Shown here piece after piece: positions 32,720-43,917 of a stretch of 64,000 nucleotides of DNA (position 1 is the first letter of the stretch; every line of letters starts with the position of its first letter). The stretch is from Sordariomycetes sp. S80-01Y (Eukaryota > Ascomycota > Sordariomycetes), in NCBI GenBank assembly GCA_037042185.1, contig JAXQJY010000030.1, positions 620,001 through 684,000 on the forward strand, read 5' to 3'. A model generated the notes under the pieces. The model did not search any database. It saw only the letters and a list, made by a program, of their open reading frames with translations, and had not been told where the DNA came from. The position numbers and the translations under genes were made by a program.

Positions 32720-35700
32720 CCTGTCGCCTTCGGCAGTATAGACCAACGCAGCTCTACTTGGTTCGTCACGCCACTAATCGTGTTTAATATGGCTCTGGGA
32801 AAGAGGATTGAATCTCGCAGCTTGACGAAATGTCGGAAACCAGACTCAGTCGCAAAGAGGGGTCGGTTGTAACGAGCTGCAGGGCCCTGCGGGAGCTCCG
32901 AGTTCGAGGTCTGGCCTGCAGCCTGATATCGCGATGGTTGCGGCGCTGCTCTTGGTCAAAACGCGGTGGCAGGAGGTGGTCGTTGGACTATCGCACGACG
33001 GACGCGATGAGATGTCTTGAATCAAAGATGCCACAGCAGAACAGCAGCGAAGATGCAGTAAGCACCAGCAGGGCCTCGTCTCTGCTGGGTCCTCAAAGTG
33101 CAGCGCATGTCGAGCACGACTGCACGCCCTGTCCAGCTTGGCGGGGCGCAGCACCACTCACAGAACGTCGCAGGCGGCTCGACCAGGGCAACCACCGCAG
33201 TATGAGGCTGAAATGGGAATCTCGGGCCTCGGTGTCAGAGCGTCAGCGGGTTATTGAAATGAAATGGAACAAGTGAAGTCGTCGCAAGACGGGACCAGCC
33301 TCGTCTTAGCAAACACTGAGCACTGACTCCGCTTGGAGTTCCAAGTTTGAACCAAAGTCGAAGCTCTGATGAAGAGCACGGCCCGCGATGTTGGACTCCC
33401 AGCGCCGCTCAGACAGAGTCCGGAATCGAGATGGGAAACGACTATCGCATCTTCGATCGCAGAGAGTCCCAAGCGCGCGTGTCGCTGCCATTGGCCCGTT
33501 CGCTCCAGGAGGGTGCCATTGTCCTCCAGTCTCTGGACCCCAAAAAGTGCATGCATGCAGCTCCGGGGCGGTCGGTCGAATCATCTGCCTCTCGAGGGCA
33601 AAGGTCCCTCCCGTCCTCCGTGCTCAGTCCGTCGCGTTGCTCGCATCAGTGGCTCGCGAAATGAGGCGCAGGTCAGAGATACGTGGCGGAACGGCTTGAT
33701 GGTAACGTTGAGTGGGTTGAGGGTCCTGGCGATGCTGGTTTGGGGTCACGGCCGGCGGTAACAGATGTTGGTGGCCTGGTGGCCTCAGGCAGCATTATTT
33801 ATCTGGACATGCACTTGAGTCCCATTCCCAAACGGGCAAGACACACGGGCTCTGAGGCCTCACTAGACACCATACTCTATACTCTGTAGTACCATAGTAC
33901 TGTACTGGCAGCAGCAGCTCCCTTGGTCGCAAAAGCCCTGATGGATGATCCTCGATGCATTCTCATTCTCTACAACGTTAATACAGGTCGGGATTTTGCT
34001 TCATCGAGAACTTCAAGCTCCAATGGGCTCTTGCATCGATCCGTACTCATTCACACAATCTTTGCGGTGTGTCGCACAGTCCAATCGCTGCCAGCGGTGA
34101 TGCGTTTCACTCCTTGTTCGCCCATCAGCGGGCTGCACCGCGAGCTGAGCACACAGATTTGTCGCATCGTCAACTAAGGTTCTGATCTCCGAAGCCCTCT
34201 TTGTCAAAGCACCAAGGGCTCCTCGACTCGGTGCGACCCAAAACTACCCGTTGAAGCAAGTGGGTTCGATTCCCGAATTTTATCTTGTCGATCCGGCCGT
34301 CCCCGATCTGAAGATGAGACAAGTCGTGAACCCTTAATCTGGGGTTCCATTCCAGTGTTCCACAACGGCAGATTCGCTCCCGTTGTAGAAGTTAGACTCT
34401 GCCGTCTGCCTTAATAAGTGAACCGAACTACGATTTCCTGAGCTTACTGGCCTAGACTGTAGGGCTCTTACTTCCGAATGAGCACCGAGACACCACGAGG
34501 TCTTGAGATGGTAAGGTCGGTCAACAAACACAGCCCGCAATTGAGTCTCATTGGCAAATATTGTTTCACGACGAACGTACAATATTACTTTCGCAAACAG
34601 AGAATGCCGCGACCCTGAGCATGTCGCTCCACGACTCGAGAAGCCGGGCCTCATTTGTCCGGCTGGGTCGCAACTGGCCCTTGACATCTGCCGGAGGTCT
34701 GATCAATTCCCCCAGCGGCAGATAAGCGTTCTTCCTCCGGTGGGAAACCTCCTCAGCCCGTGGCAATAGCCTTTCTTCCCCACGGGGAGCATAACCGACG
34801 GCTGAGTCCCGGTTTGCAATCACCCGAGACACTGACGAGCGAGGCGCCGGGTGAGTTCGAGCGCTTGCGGGGAAGTGAGGGGAAAGCAAGGAAGCAAGCT
34901 TTAAGCGCAGCGCATGTTCCTGGATAAATGCGACTCTGCAGCATATGGCCTCGCCCCGGCGCTTCAAATTCCCTGCAGCGTCATCACCTCGTCCTTTCTT
35001 CCAGCGGACCGAGCTCGCCTGCCACGGTTTGTCCGTGCGGTAAATCCGTCTCCGTGTCGGTTAGTCAACCAAGCCAAGCCGTTCGCTGTGCATAGACAAG
35101 CGTCGTTGAGGAGCTCATTGCTCGAATCCAGAGGGGGCAGGCTGGCTTTTGGCTGTCGCTGAGTCGGTAGTCGGATAGCGATGTGGTTCGCTCGCTTCAC
35201 CTCACTCGGCCGGGAATAGGACGATAGCTCCAAAGATCAGCGCTCGGCGACGAGCCGAGATGCCGCCCACTAGCGAGGAAATTCCCGTGAAGATCAGCTC
35301 GACGAGGAATCCTGGGGTGGCGAGAAAGCAATGATCAAAGCAGAAGATCAATGAAAGCGAAGATTCAGGGCGAGCTTCACCTTCAATAACGAGCGGGCGA
35401 TTGACAGGACAAAGTTCCAGCTACCCAGATGGGAAAGGCAGTCAAAGAGCATCGGCTCTCTCCAGAGCAACAATCGTCCCCAAACCCACGTGGCGGGCCA
35501 TCCATCGCCCTCTGCAAGCAAGCAAATAGTCGCGAGGACAAGCGCCCGAACAAGCAGGTCCGGCCCGCCTGGCAAAGAACCTTTTTTTCTCTCCCCCTCG
35601 CCCCTCGCACACGTTTATCGGATAACACAGGGTCGGTCCTCGACTTGAGGTACCAAAGGCGCCCTCTCCCGCCGCACAACACGTGCGCTTACTTAAAGGA

Positions 35701-36780
35701 TACGGGCTGCTGGGCCAAGCCGGAGACTGACTTACCAGCCTGCCCGATTGGGAGAGGCGGCCCTGCGGTGGAGTCGGTGGGCGGTGTTCTGGACTCGTGG
35801 GTCGTGCAGATACTTTAAACGTCCTCCCAGTGTTGTTTTTGAAGGGAACGAGGACATTCTGGACAGCAGACTGAAGCTTGTCGTGATCTTCTGGAAAGGG
35901 GTCGAAGCATTCCAGTTGGACGGCTGTGGCGCAATGGCTCCGTGGGTATCAAAGGCTCGTTCCGGTGGCAACAACTTATCTCCAGCCAAGCCGCCCTAAC
36001 TCACAAATTTCCCTAGCCAAGCAGCCAATGCGGCCAAGAAAGAGGAGCAATGATCCGGGCGGTGCGCCGGGAGCTCGGCCCCCTTTCGATTTGTTCGCGT
36101 CTGTACTTGTTCCCTGCTGGCTGATCTCTGAGTTCCTTGTCGTTGGCACAGGGCAGCCCAGCAACAAGCAGCAGCACATCAGCCGAGATCTGGTGCTGAG
36201 TGACCTGTACGAATCTCGTCGGGAGGGTGACTGGCTTATCCCCCGCCTTCTCGATTTGAGATTCGAGCAGGTCCCCGATGCGTCGGCTGCGAGGAAGCTT
36301 GAGCTGCGGTCGTGCCGATGCCGTTGCCTCTTGAGAACCCTCGTGGTCATCAGCCAAGCTCCGTGCCATGGGTAGTCATGCCTCTCAACGAGCTTCAATC
36401 TCTCCTCGACCCCATCGCCATGCCCTTCCAAGGATGCTGTCCAGGTCCGAGAACAACAGCAGCTCCTCAATCGCGCACGTTTTTTCGGAATCCGCCCACT
36501 CCAGCCTGAATTCCATCCATCCTCGCAGGGGGTCCGGGGCCCGCTCACGGTCTCCGCTTCCGATAGACAGGGGTTACAATCGTCCCTCGCTCTCTTCGCC
36601 TCCCCCCGTCGCTCACTCACCTTGCCTCCGCTCACTTTTGCACCCGTCTGCTATTGAGGATCTTGGCTCAGAGGGAGAGGACCCTTGGCCTGCCTCATGC
36701 GGCAGTCTGTCGCTCTGATAGGTGGAGGGTCGCCGGGAACCGTAGCGCTAACCCCGTCGATGGATATATCGGTTTGCGCT
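32720..36780. other. Large intergenic interval
   Basis: About 4.1 kb with no supported gene. Frames such as 35976-36635 (minus strand) have unnatural composition and no motif. A B-box-like sequence near 34258-34279 (GGGTTCGATTCCC) has no tRNA cloverleaf around it. A CT-rich stretch toward the right end is the leader/promoter side of the next gene. Confidence 0.45.
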
Positions 36781-36781
36781 G

Positions 36782-36787
36782 TATAAG
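36782..36787 (+). promoter_or_regulatory. TATA-like box of the small secreted-protein gene
   Basis: TATAAG lies about 130 bp upstream of the ATG at 36912 and is followed by a C/T-rich leader. Confidence 0.4.
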
Positions 36788-36911
36788 TGCTTCTCCTTCG
36801 CCCCATCCCATCCTGAATCCTGACCTTCTTGCTCTTCGTCCTTCACTGTCAATTCATACACCGCAGACCACATCTACCTTACTTCCCCAAAGTAAACTAT
36901 ACTCTGTCACA

Positions 36912-37421
36912 ATGAAGGCCGCTGTTGTCCTCTCCTTCGTCGCCGCCGCCATGGCTGGCCTCGTCGAGCGTCAAGGCCGCTGCGGCGGTGACAACTGCGC
37001 CCGTCAGGTCACCGGTACCCGCGCTGGTCTCACCCCCATTGAGTCCCGCAAGGCCGACTGCTCCAGCTTCATGACCGCCACCGTCATCCCCGATGCTACG
37101 TGCGTACGCCCCAATGCTCTCATCTCGCCCGGGAGCCAGCCTTACCAGAGACCCTCACTGACATGAAGCAGCACCACCACCGTCACCGTCACCGTCGACG
37201 CCGACGAGCCCGCCAAGTTCAAGCGTGGCAACGGCCTCGAGTTCCGCGCTGAGACTGAGCTCCCCACCGACATCCCCGCCTACGCTTCTTCTTGCGACGA
37301 CACCATGGAGTACTCCTCTGCTTGCTCGTGCTGGGGTATCACCTCTGCCGTCACCACCGGCCCTGCTCCCACCGAGACCGTCACCGTCACCACCACCGTC
37401 GACTACTGCGAGGACCTGTAG
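36912..37421 (+). CDS. Small secreted Thr-rich protein with CSCW motif
   Basis: Two exons, 36912-37099 and 37172-37421, with a 72-nt intron (GTGCGT donor, CTGAC branch site, GCAG acceptor); 145 residues. The signal peptide MKAAVVLSFVAAAMAG is followed by LVERQG. Seven cysteines are present, including the C-terminal YSSACSCWGIT motif, a recurring element of secreted ascomycete proteins, flanked by TVTVTV and TETVTVTTTV stretches that are probable O-glycosylation sites. The gene has high GC at third positions and a TATA-like promoter, which suggest strong expression. The biological role is unknown; a wall-associated or host-interface protein is likely. Confidence 0.82.
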
Positions 37422-37799
37422 AGGGTTGACGCGGTTGTGTTTGAATAGACATGGTGTAAACGGGATACGAGGGAATGAATTACATAAAATCGTCCATGGG
37501 TAGCACGCTCTGGATGGAATAAATGACCTTTAATCCTCAACGCTTTTTGTCTTGAATCTACCAAAGCTTCTCAGTAGTCTTCCCAAGTCCCTTCAACACC
37601 CGCTCCAATGTTGCTATGTCATCGCTGTTGTTCGGCTCCCCGAACCCAATCCCTAATTATCCTGTGACCCCTTAGTGACCTCGCCTTGAACCGGGTTCGG
37701 AGGCTCGCCGCCCAAGACCATAACCCCCAGAGCCCATGTAGCCACAAAGTAGCAAAACCCATGACTGAAGTTGAGTCCATGTCCGACGTATTGGGGAAA
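37422..37799. other. 3' flank of the secreted-protein gene
   Basis: No gene supported. In the reading direction of the weak minus-strand ORF, its frame stops at 37800, and I found no donor/acceptor pair that extends it through this stretch. Confidence 0.4.
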
Positions 37800-38174
37800 C
37801 TAATCCACGCCTTCGATGTCGACGCTCCTCAACTCGTCCCTGCCGGAATCCAGCCAAGCGAGAATCTGACGGGTCGAATCGCGTTCGTCCAGGAAGTAGA
37901 CGAGGACTTTAAGACAGTCGCCGTTCGAGAACTCGGCCTTGTAGCAGCGGGTTTGACCTTGGTTTGCGCGTCCCTGCTCGCTTATCCATCGGAGGGTGTT
38001 CTGCGGATTGCTTTCTTGTACGTAGTTGAGGATCCTTTGCAAGTCTTGGTACCAGCCCGTCCCAGCCCGCGGTGAGCGTTCTTGAGGCGTCGTAGACAAC
38101 GTCGAGGGGGAGAACCGACGCGGCCTAACAGAGCTCAAGGCGAATGGGTGGTTGGTCCACGAACCGGAAGTCAT
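37800..38174 (-). CDS. Hypothetical small protein
   Basis: An ATG-initiated frame of 124 residues with a plausible soluble composition: GWYQDLQRILNYVQE, then WISEQGRANQGQTRCYKAEF and a C-terminal acidic segment ending DIEGVD. No family, signal peptide or membrane helix is recognised. It could be a terminal exon of a larger gene or a chance frame. Codon use appears less biased than in the confident genes. Confidence 0.35.
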   Translation of the reverse strand: MTSGSWTNHPFALSSVRPRRFSPSTLSTTPQERSPRAGTGWYQDLQRILNYVQESNPQNTLRWISEQGRANQGQTRCYKAEFSNGDCLKVLVYFLDERDSTRQILAWLDSGRDELRSVDIEGVD

Positions 38175-40903
38175 AGTGAGATATTTCGTGACAATTTGGA
38201 AATTATAATTGTTTTATAGGATACGTGTATTGCCCAGGATAAGCTTTTGTGCTGGTACTAAGTACTAGTAGTAGTAGTAGTAGAAGTTCAAGAAGGAACA
38301 GCCACGACGGTGCCTCCTCCAAGTCAATCTCCTGCCATAGCAGATCAACTCAAGTTCCTCTCAGAGCTGCCTCTGGAAAGCCGAGCCACTCTTGGAAGGA
38401 AGCATGTACTTCCATCCCCACTTCCACGGCAGCGCACTTCAATCGTACCAGAGGCGGCAGCCACGCAAGTGAGGCGGAGGCAGGCATGTATGAGCCTCTG
38501 TCTCAAAGTGATGACTTATGGCTAACATCGCCCGTCTGAAGTCCAAGTTAACCTTCATTGGTAGCTCAGAGGAAACAGATTGTTTTCTACGCGCCCCCTT
38601 TGCGTTTCCAGCCGCACCTAGTTACCCGGGACGTCGCCCACCCTTTCCCGTTACCCTTTCATCATTTTAATAATCTTAACGTCACAATTTTACTCTTAAA
38701 CAGTGGCCTCTAAGTACTGCTGAGCTTCCACGTTTCTCAAATGTGAACATACTGAGCCGTATGGGGCATCCCAGTTGCACATACGACCAGTTGAGTTACA
38801 TCACGGAATACGTCGAGCTCAACTTCAAGACTGATAATCAGCTCACGAGGTTGTCAAGCTTTGGTTCACACCCGGCACTTGTGTGATGAAACTTGCACAT
38901 AATACAGGTTGGATAGTACTAGAGGCGTCTGAAGGTGACCGGAGAAGAATCACCACTCGGGCCGCAAGTGCTCACTATTGATTGCCACTCGCAGCTTCCG
39001 AGGGCGATCTCATCTTCCCGCCTTAAGATTTGAACAATAAGGCACTATGTATCTAAAATGGCTAGATTCCACAAGTTCATAGCTCCTGTTGAGCTGCAAG
39101 TCTCGGTGTTCGTAACCAGGCTAAGGCTGGGTCATGTGGTGACCGTAGCTTCGGGGCCTCGTTTGAACGGTGGGCTTCCTGAGACCGACACTGTACTCTG
39201 AAGACATATAACCGTCTAATTTTTCATCTCAAGGTGGATTGGAAAATAAGTGGTGTCTGGTCGTGCGAGAGCAGCCCCCCTCGCCTCATAACATCAACCG
39301 TCCGTAAAATCAATTATTCGAGCCCTCGAAAGGTCACCAGTGCAACATCAGTCAGCGATGTCCAGGCTCCAATCAACAATGTAGATCTCGACAGATTGAG
39401 CGCCGCGAGATCACTTGTAGGACGACTTTACGAAAGTCAAGAACACCTGCCACTACATCCCTAAGCTCCGCCAACTGATCACATCGGATCAAGGCCGTTA
39501 CCGATCGCTTGCTCAAAGACATCATTTTCACATACATCAATCAAAACATATACAATAACTGGAATAATATTGACATGCGTCGGTAGTCTTGATACGGTCG
39601 GGAGCGTCGAGGAGCTCGTCACTGTCGAGAATGGGTGGACGTTTCGATGTGCTAGGCATTAGCTGATCTCGAACTATGGATCTCCTTTATCAAGTTGTGG
39701 CGAATGAGAATAGAGTACAGTAAAGAAACTCTTCTAGATTGGAAAACAGACCGCAATGTAGATTAGAGAGGGCCATCGTTCGGGGAATTCGCCCATTGGG
39801 CGGTAATAAGGTTAAGAAGAGTGTTATGAAACTACCATCTCAGATCTCAGAAAACGTGCAATATACCTCATGGGAGGTCCGAGCATGCTAGTACTCTTCA
39901 ATGCTTAGTTTAATCCTCATCTTGTGAGTCATAGTCCTTCAACCAACTCGAAAAAGGCTTACATCTGCTCTTGTAGTGCTGGCGACGGGCATCCAGGTGC
40001 TGAGCAGCGAATTCTTTCCTCGAGCAAGCATTTATTTGTTCTTGCGCTGCGTCAACCTCATTCCTCGCCTGATGGGAAACAATCTAGCCATGTCCGCTTC
40101 AAGTATAGAGAGGCTTTCTTTAGGGGTGTCCAAGCGAGCTTGCAGGGCCGCGGCTGGGCCTGTCCAGGGCCAAGGCAGCCAGCAGCGATGAAGGGCGTAT
40201 CCTTCCTGTCGCTCAAAAAGGGGGTCCCTGAGAAGATTGAAATTTCTGTCAGATCACATTTCCAATACCTGTGTCGACAGCTCGAAAGCCGGAACCATGG
40301 GCAAAATCAGATCCCTTCATGGGCGTCCGCGAGTTCCCCGATGCCATGGATCGACAGTTTCGAGTCCTGCTTGATCTTGTGAAGACAATATGAAGGATCA
40401 GTAAAGTGTCAGAAAATTTGACTTGTCGGAACATAGCAAAGCCTAATCTACCAAGTGCCCCTTGACTTCGGATGTCGGCGAGTGGGTCAAAGAGTCCTCG
40501 GCTTCAGGGCCTCGACAGGGGCTCAGTTGTTGACATTAAGCTTGGCGGCCCCCGATCTTGCAACTCTCAGGCGTGTGTGCCTACTACCAACAATATCTAC
40601 TCAAGTAGCTGTGATTGGGTTCGTGAGATTTTCAGCGTCTTGATAGTCCTTTTTTGATGATGTGAGTTGTGGGCTGATCGCCGGTGAGACAAATTTTCGG
40701 TGTGAGTCCTGCGTGTTGTCCTACGCTAGCGGTGGGAACAATCATCAAATAGAGTCATCCCGGCTGGAAACATCGTCAGCAACAGTACTTTCGAGAAAGC
40801 ACCTTTTGTATTCGCCCCTTCAATACTTTCCAACCCAACGCCAACATCAATTTGCCTAGCTGCTATACTGGACATCATCCAGAGGAGCCTGGGCACCTCG
40901 AAA
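38175..40903. other. Large intergenic interval
   Basis: About 2.7 kb, visibly more AT-rich in places (for example around 39500-39850) than the rest of the window, with no supported gene. A (TAG)6 microsatellite lies at its left end. A 5S-like start at about 38780 does not continue into a 5S sequence. Confidence 0.45.
38266..38283 (+). repeat. (TAG)6 microsatellite
   Basis: Six perfect TAG units in tandem. Confidence 0.85.
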
Positions 40904-41803
40904 ATGGACAATCTCATCCGCCGCGTCACGGACTATTTCCAGCCAGCCACCTCGCCCGCCGTCCAGGTACTATCGGACCTACACCTCGAGCTTTGCACAC
41001 AATACACAACCTACAGCTTCCCCTGCACAGCACCCTTCCTCCTCCTAGCCGGCGACATCGGTCGACTCGTCGACTACGAGCACTTCCTCACCTTTCTCGC
41101 TGCGCAGACCAGCCGGTTCGAGCGCGTATTCCTGGTGCTAGGGAACCATGAGTTCTATGAGATGTCGTATGAAAAGGCGATTGCTGAGGCTGAAAGATTG
41201 CAAAAAGAGGAGAAGTTAGCTGGGAAGTTGACGATTTTGAACCGAACGAGGTGGGACGATGAAGGGAGCGAGTTGACGATAGTGGGATGTACCCTCTGGA
41301 GTTGGATCACGGAGGAGAGCAGGGAGGCGGTGACGCTAAGAGTCAATGATTATAACAAGATCCAAGAGTGGACTGTTGAAAAATGTAATAAGCTGCATGA
41401 GCAGGAGGCGAAGTGGTTGAGGGGACAGGTTGCTGCTCTGCGGGAGGAGGCAACACATGCGTCGGCGCCAGGGGCTGATGACTTAAGCTCCAGACGCAAA
41501 AGGCGCGTTCTGGTGGTAACGCATCATGCACCAGTCGTTCAGGGCACCTCGAAACCAGAGCATCTTTCCAATCCGTGGGCGCCCGCCTTCGCGACGGACT
41601 TACTTCTGCAGAAGAAAGACTGGGAGGGAGTATCATCGTGGGTGTTTGGCCACACTCATTTCACAACCGACTTCCTGAAGAATGGGATACGCGTGGTGGC
41701 CAATCAACGAGGCTACGTCTTCCCGAATGAGAAAAAGAGGAAGCCAAGGAAGGGGGAGAAGCAATACAGGGAGTTTGACGACTCGTTTGCCATCAGCGTG
41801 TAA
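40904..41803 (+). CDS. Calcineurin-like metallophosphoesterase
   Basis: A single exon of 299 residues starting AAAATGG. All metal-binding blocks of the family are present in order: SDLHLE (D-x-H, about 24-29), LLAGDIG (GD), LVLGNHEFYE (GNHE), VVTHHAP and FGHTHF. These place two metal ions for phosphoester hydrolysis. The basic C-terminus (EKKRKPRKGEK) could aid nuclear or RNA/DNA association. The substrate cannot be told from sequence; relatives act on nucleotides, phosphoproteins or nucleic acid. No signal peptide or membrane helix. Confidence 0.88.
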   Translation: MDNLIRRVTDYFQPATSPAVQVLSDLHLELCTQYTTYSFPCTAPFLLLAGDIGRLVDYEHFLTFLAAQTSRFERVFLVLGNHEFYEMSYEKAIAEAERLQKEEKLAGKLTILNRTRWDDEGSELTIVGCTLWSWITEESREAVTLRVNDYNKIQEWTVEKCNKLHEQEAKWLRGQVAALREEATHASAPGADDLSSRRKRRVLVVTHHAPVVQGTSKPEHLSNPWAPAFATDLLLQKKDWEGVSSWVFGHTHFTTDFLKNGIRVVANQRGYVFPNEKKRKPRKGEKQYREFDDSFAISV

Positions 41804-43917
41804 GTCAAGAGTGCGCTGGGGGAACGCGCCGTCAGCTTAGTTCGAGAATGCTTCGCGATGGATTCTGGAAAATTGCACAAATCTACAAGCAAGACATACA
41901 TGGATGCCTGCATGGTTGGGTGACAACGTCTCAAGGAGCGTGCCGTTGATGGGGGTGGTGGTGTTTCTCCAACTTCTTGACGAGTGAGTGACGAAGGCAT
42001 CACATGCGCCTCTGCCAGTCGGTACCTAGAGGAAGCTGCGGGAGGGCAACTCCAGCGACGGGCGCGCTGACGTCTGCCGTGACGGGTGGACGATCGAACA
42101 TGGCGTGGGTGATCGTAGAGGTAGCGGTCTGGGCGAGTCTGGAGACGCAGGCCAAGGCCAAGGCCGCAGGAACACAGCTGTCCTGGCAGGGAGACGCTCG
42201 CAGGCGGTCAAGCGCACCTGTTCCCCGCGTTCTGCAGTCTCGCTAGCCGGTCAGACTAGGGCAATAGTTCGTATGCTGTGCCGGGTTGGTGCCGTCCCAG
42301 GAAAGGAAGCCCGGGGAAAGGGAAGTCGTAAGATGACCCTGCGGTTAATTGGGTTGCGAACTTGCGTCCTACGCGCTGACGGGCGTGAGACAGCGCCATC
42401 GCACATCCCAAACACAAACCAGCCGAAGGCAAATTGCCTCGGGATGCACGCATGATGGGGAGGATCCTCGGCGTGGCAGGAAAGGATGGTTTGCATCTGG
42501 CGTTCCTCGATTGTTCCCCCGCATTACCACCCAACCTTCTCCAGGCTCAGCAGCAAATCAGGGCGCTCGCGTACCGCGCACCGCTCTGGGCACGGCAGGT
42601 TCTAGCGCTTCCTCCGCAATGCGAGTTCGAGTCAAGACGTTCGTCCGGAGGCACATCTATTGGGCCGCCCGTCCTCTTCTCGGCACTGTTCCAGACGTCA
42701 GGCCAGAGTGTGGGGACGGCCAGGCTCGGGTTGCCTTGAGCTCCAATACCAAGGCCAGTCAGACACGAGCGTTTCGGCTGGCTGTCGCAATGTAGAAAAG
42801 CTTGGTACGGGATCTCGTGCATAACTATTGAATGGGGCCGCGCACCACAGTCAGTCAGATGACGATGCGGCGCCTACATTAGGGGGAAGGCGAAGGAGGC
42901 GAGGAAACAAAGTTTTGCTCGCGTGGGCGCTTGCGTGAGAAACAAATTTCTTGACACGAGTTGCGGTGATGGCAGGACCCCTTCTTGCCGATCGTGGCTG
43001 AAGCAGGACAAGGCTTCAAACCGGTCTCCCAGGTCGAGAACTGATCTTCTGGAGAGCGACTCCGAATTCCCCATCCACGGAGTGCTGCAGGGACAGTAGG
43101 CAGCGCCGTGGCACGATTTTGATGTCATGAGCCGAGCCCTCATTGGTGCGCTTCTAAGGTCAAGCCCCAAACGTGCCGCGGCGGGGGAACGTCCGGAGAA
43201 GGGCCCAAGGGGGGTTTCGGGGCGTCTTCATTGCTGCGCTTTCCGGAATATGCGGGGTCTGGCGTCGTTGGAAGGCCACAGGAACTTGCTTGGATTGTTC
43301 GATTCGCAAGGGCGGGCAGTCCGGGGTAAGTCGATCTGTCTGTTTCGAGGATAGCTGGCATAGAAGGGGCGTCGCGGCGTGTCTGAAAAAGGCTCCCAAA
43401 GGAGTTTGTTGCGACGGCCCAGGCCAGTACGAGGCCTAATGCCCGTTGGGTGGAGCCGAGGGTCGAGGGTCGCGGGTCACGATGGTTCAAGATGGAGGTG
43501 CCAGAGCCGGCGCTGGCTCTGGCACTGGCTCTGGCACCCGCACTGGCACTCGCAGCGGTCGACGAAGCATGGCGCCCCCGGGAGATGTACCAGGAGCGGA
43601 AGACTTTCAAGACGGTCTTTCTTCCGCGCCTCTTTCAACCTTTTCTTCAACCATCATCAATCGCCTACGTCAACTCTTCCCGACGACCACTTTCTTCAAC
43701 CATACTCAACCGCTGAAGCCTTCCACTGCCCACACCAGCCACGGCCCCGGGGTCCTGTAAGCATCACCACTGCGCAAATCGTACGACGCTCTGAGATTGG
43801 CATGGGCCTTTGAAACGCCACTCAGGCAATCGCGCCTCCAACTCCGCCGACCACTGCATTCGAACCGCGTTGCTTTACCCCGAGAAAGACACGCCACGAG
43901 AGCTCTGAGACATCAAG
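41804..43917. other. Intergenic and leader region upstream of zinc-cluster gene 1
   Basis: About 2.1 kb without a supported gene. A hexamer-like tandem repeat lies at 43512-43553. The C/T-rich 43600-43900 stretch is probably the leader of the regulator gene. Confidence 0.45.
43512..43553 (+). repeat. CTGGCT/CTGGCA hexamer tandem repeat
   Basis: About seven imperfect 6-nt units (CTGGCT, CTGGCA, and CCCGCA/CACTCG variants) upstream of zinc-cluster gene 1. The same stretch reads as an Ala/Leu repeat in one frame but has no gene context. Confidence 0.65.

Noticed and set aside
34215-34285. tRNA B-box-like GGGTTCGATTCCC
   Set aside because: No acceptor stem, weak A box and no cloverleaf could be drawn.
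35976-36635. 219-residue open frame on the minus strand
   Set aside because: Cys/Arg/Ser-rich composition with no motif and no codon bias like that of true genes nearby.
38776-38800. 5S rRNA-like start (ACATACGACCA)
   Set aside because: Only the first 11 bases agree; the rest of a 5S gene is absent.
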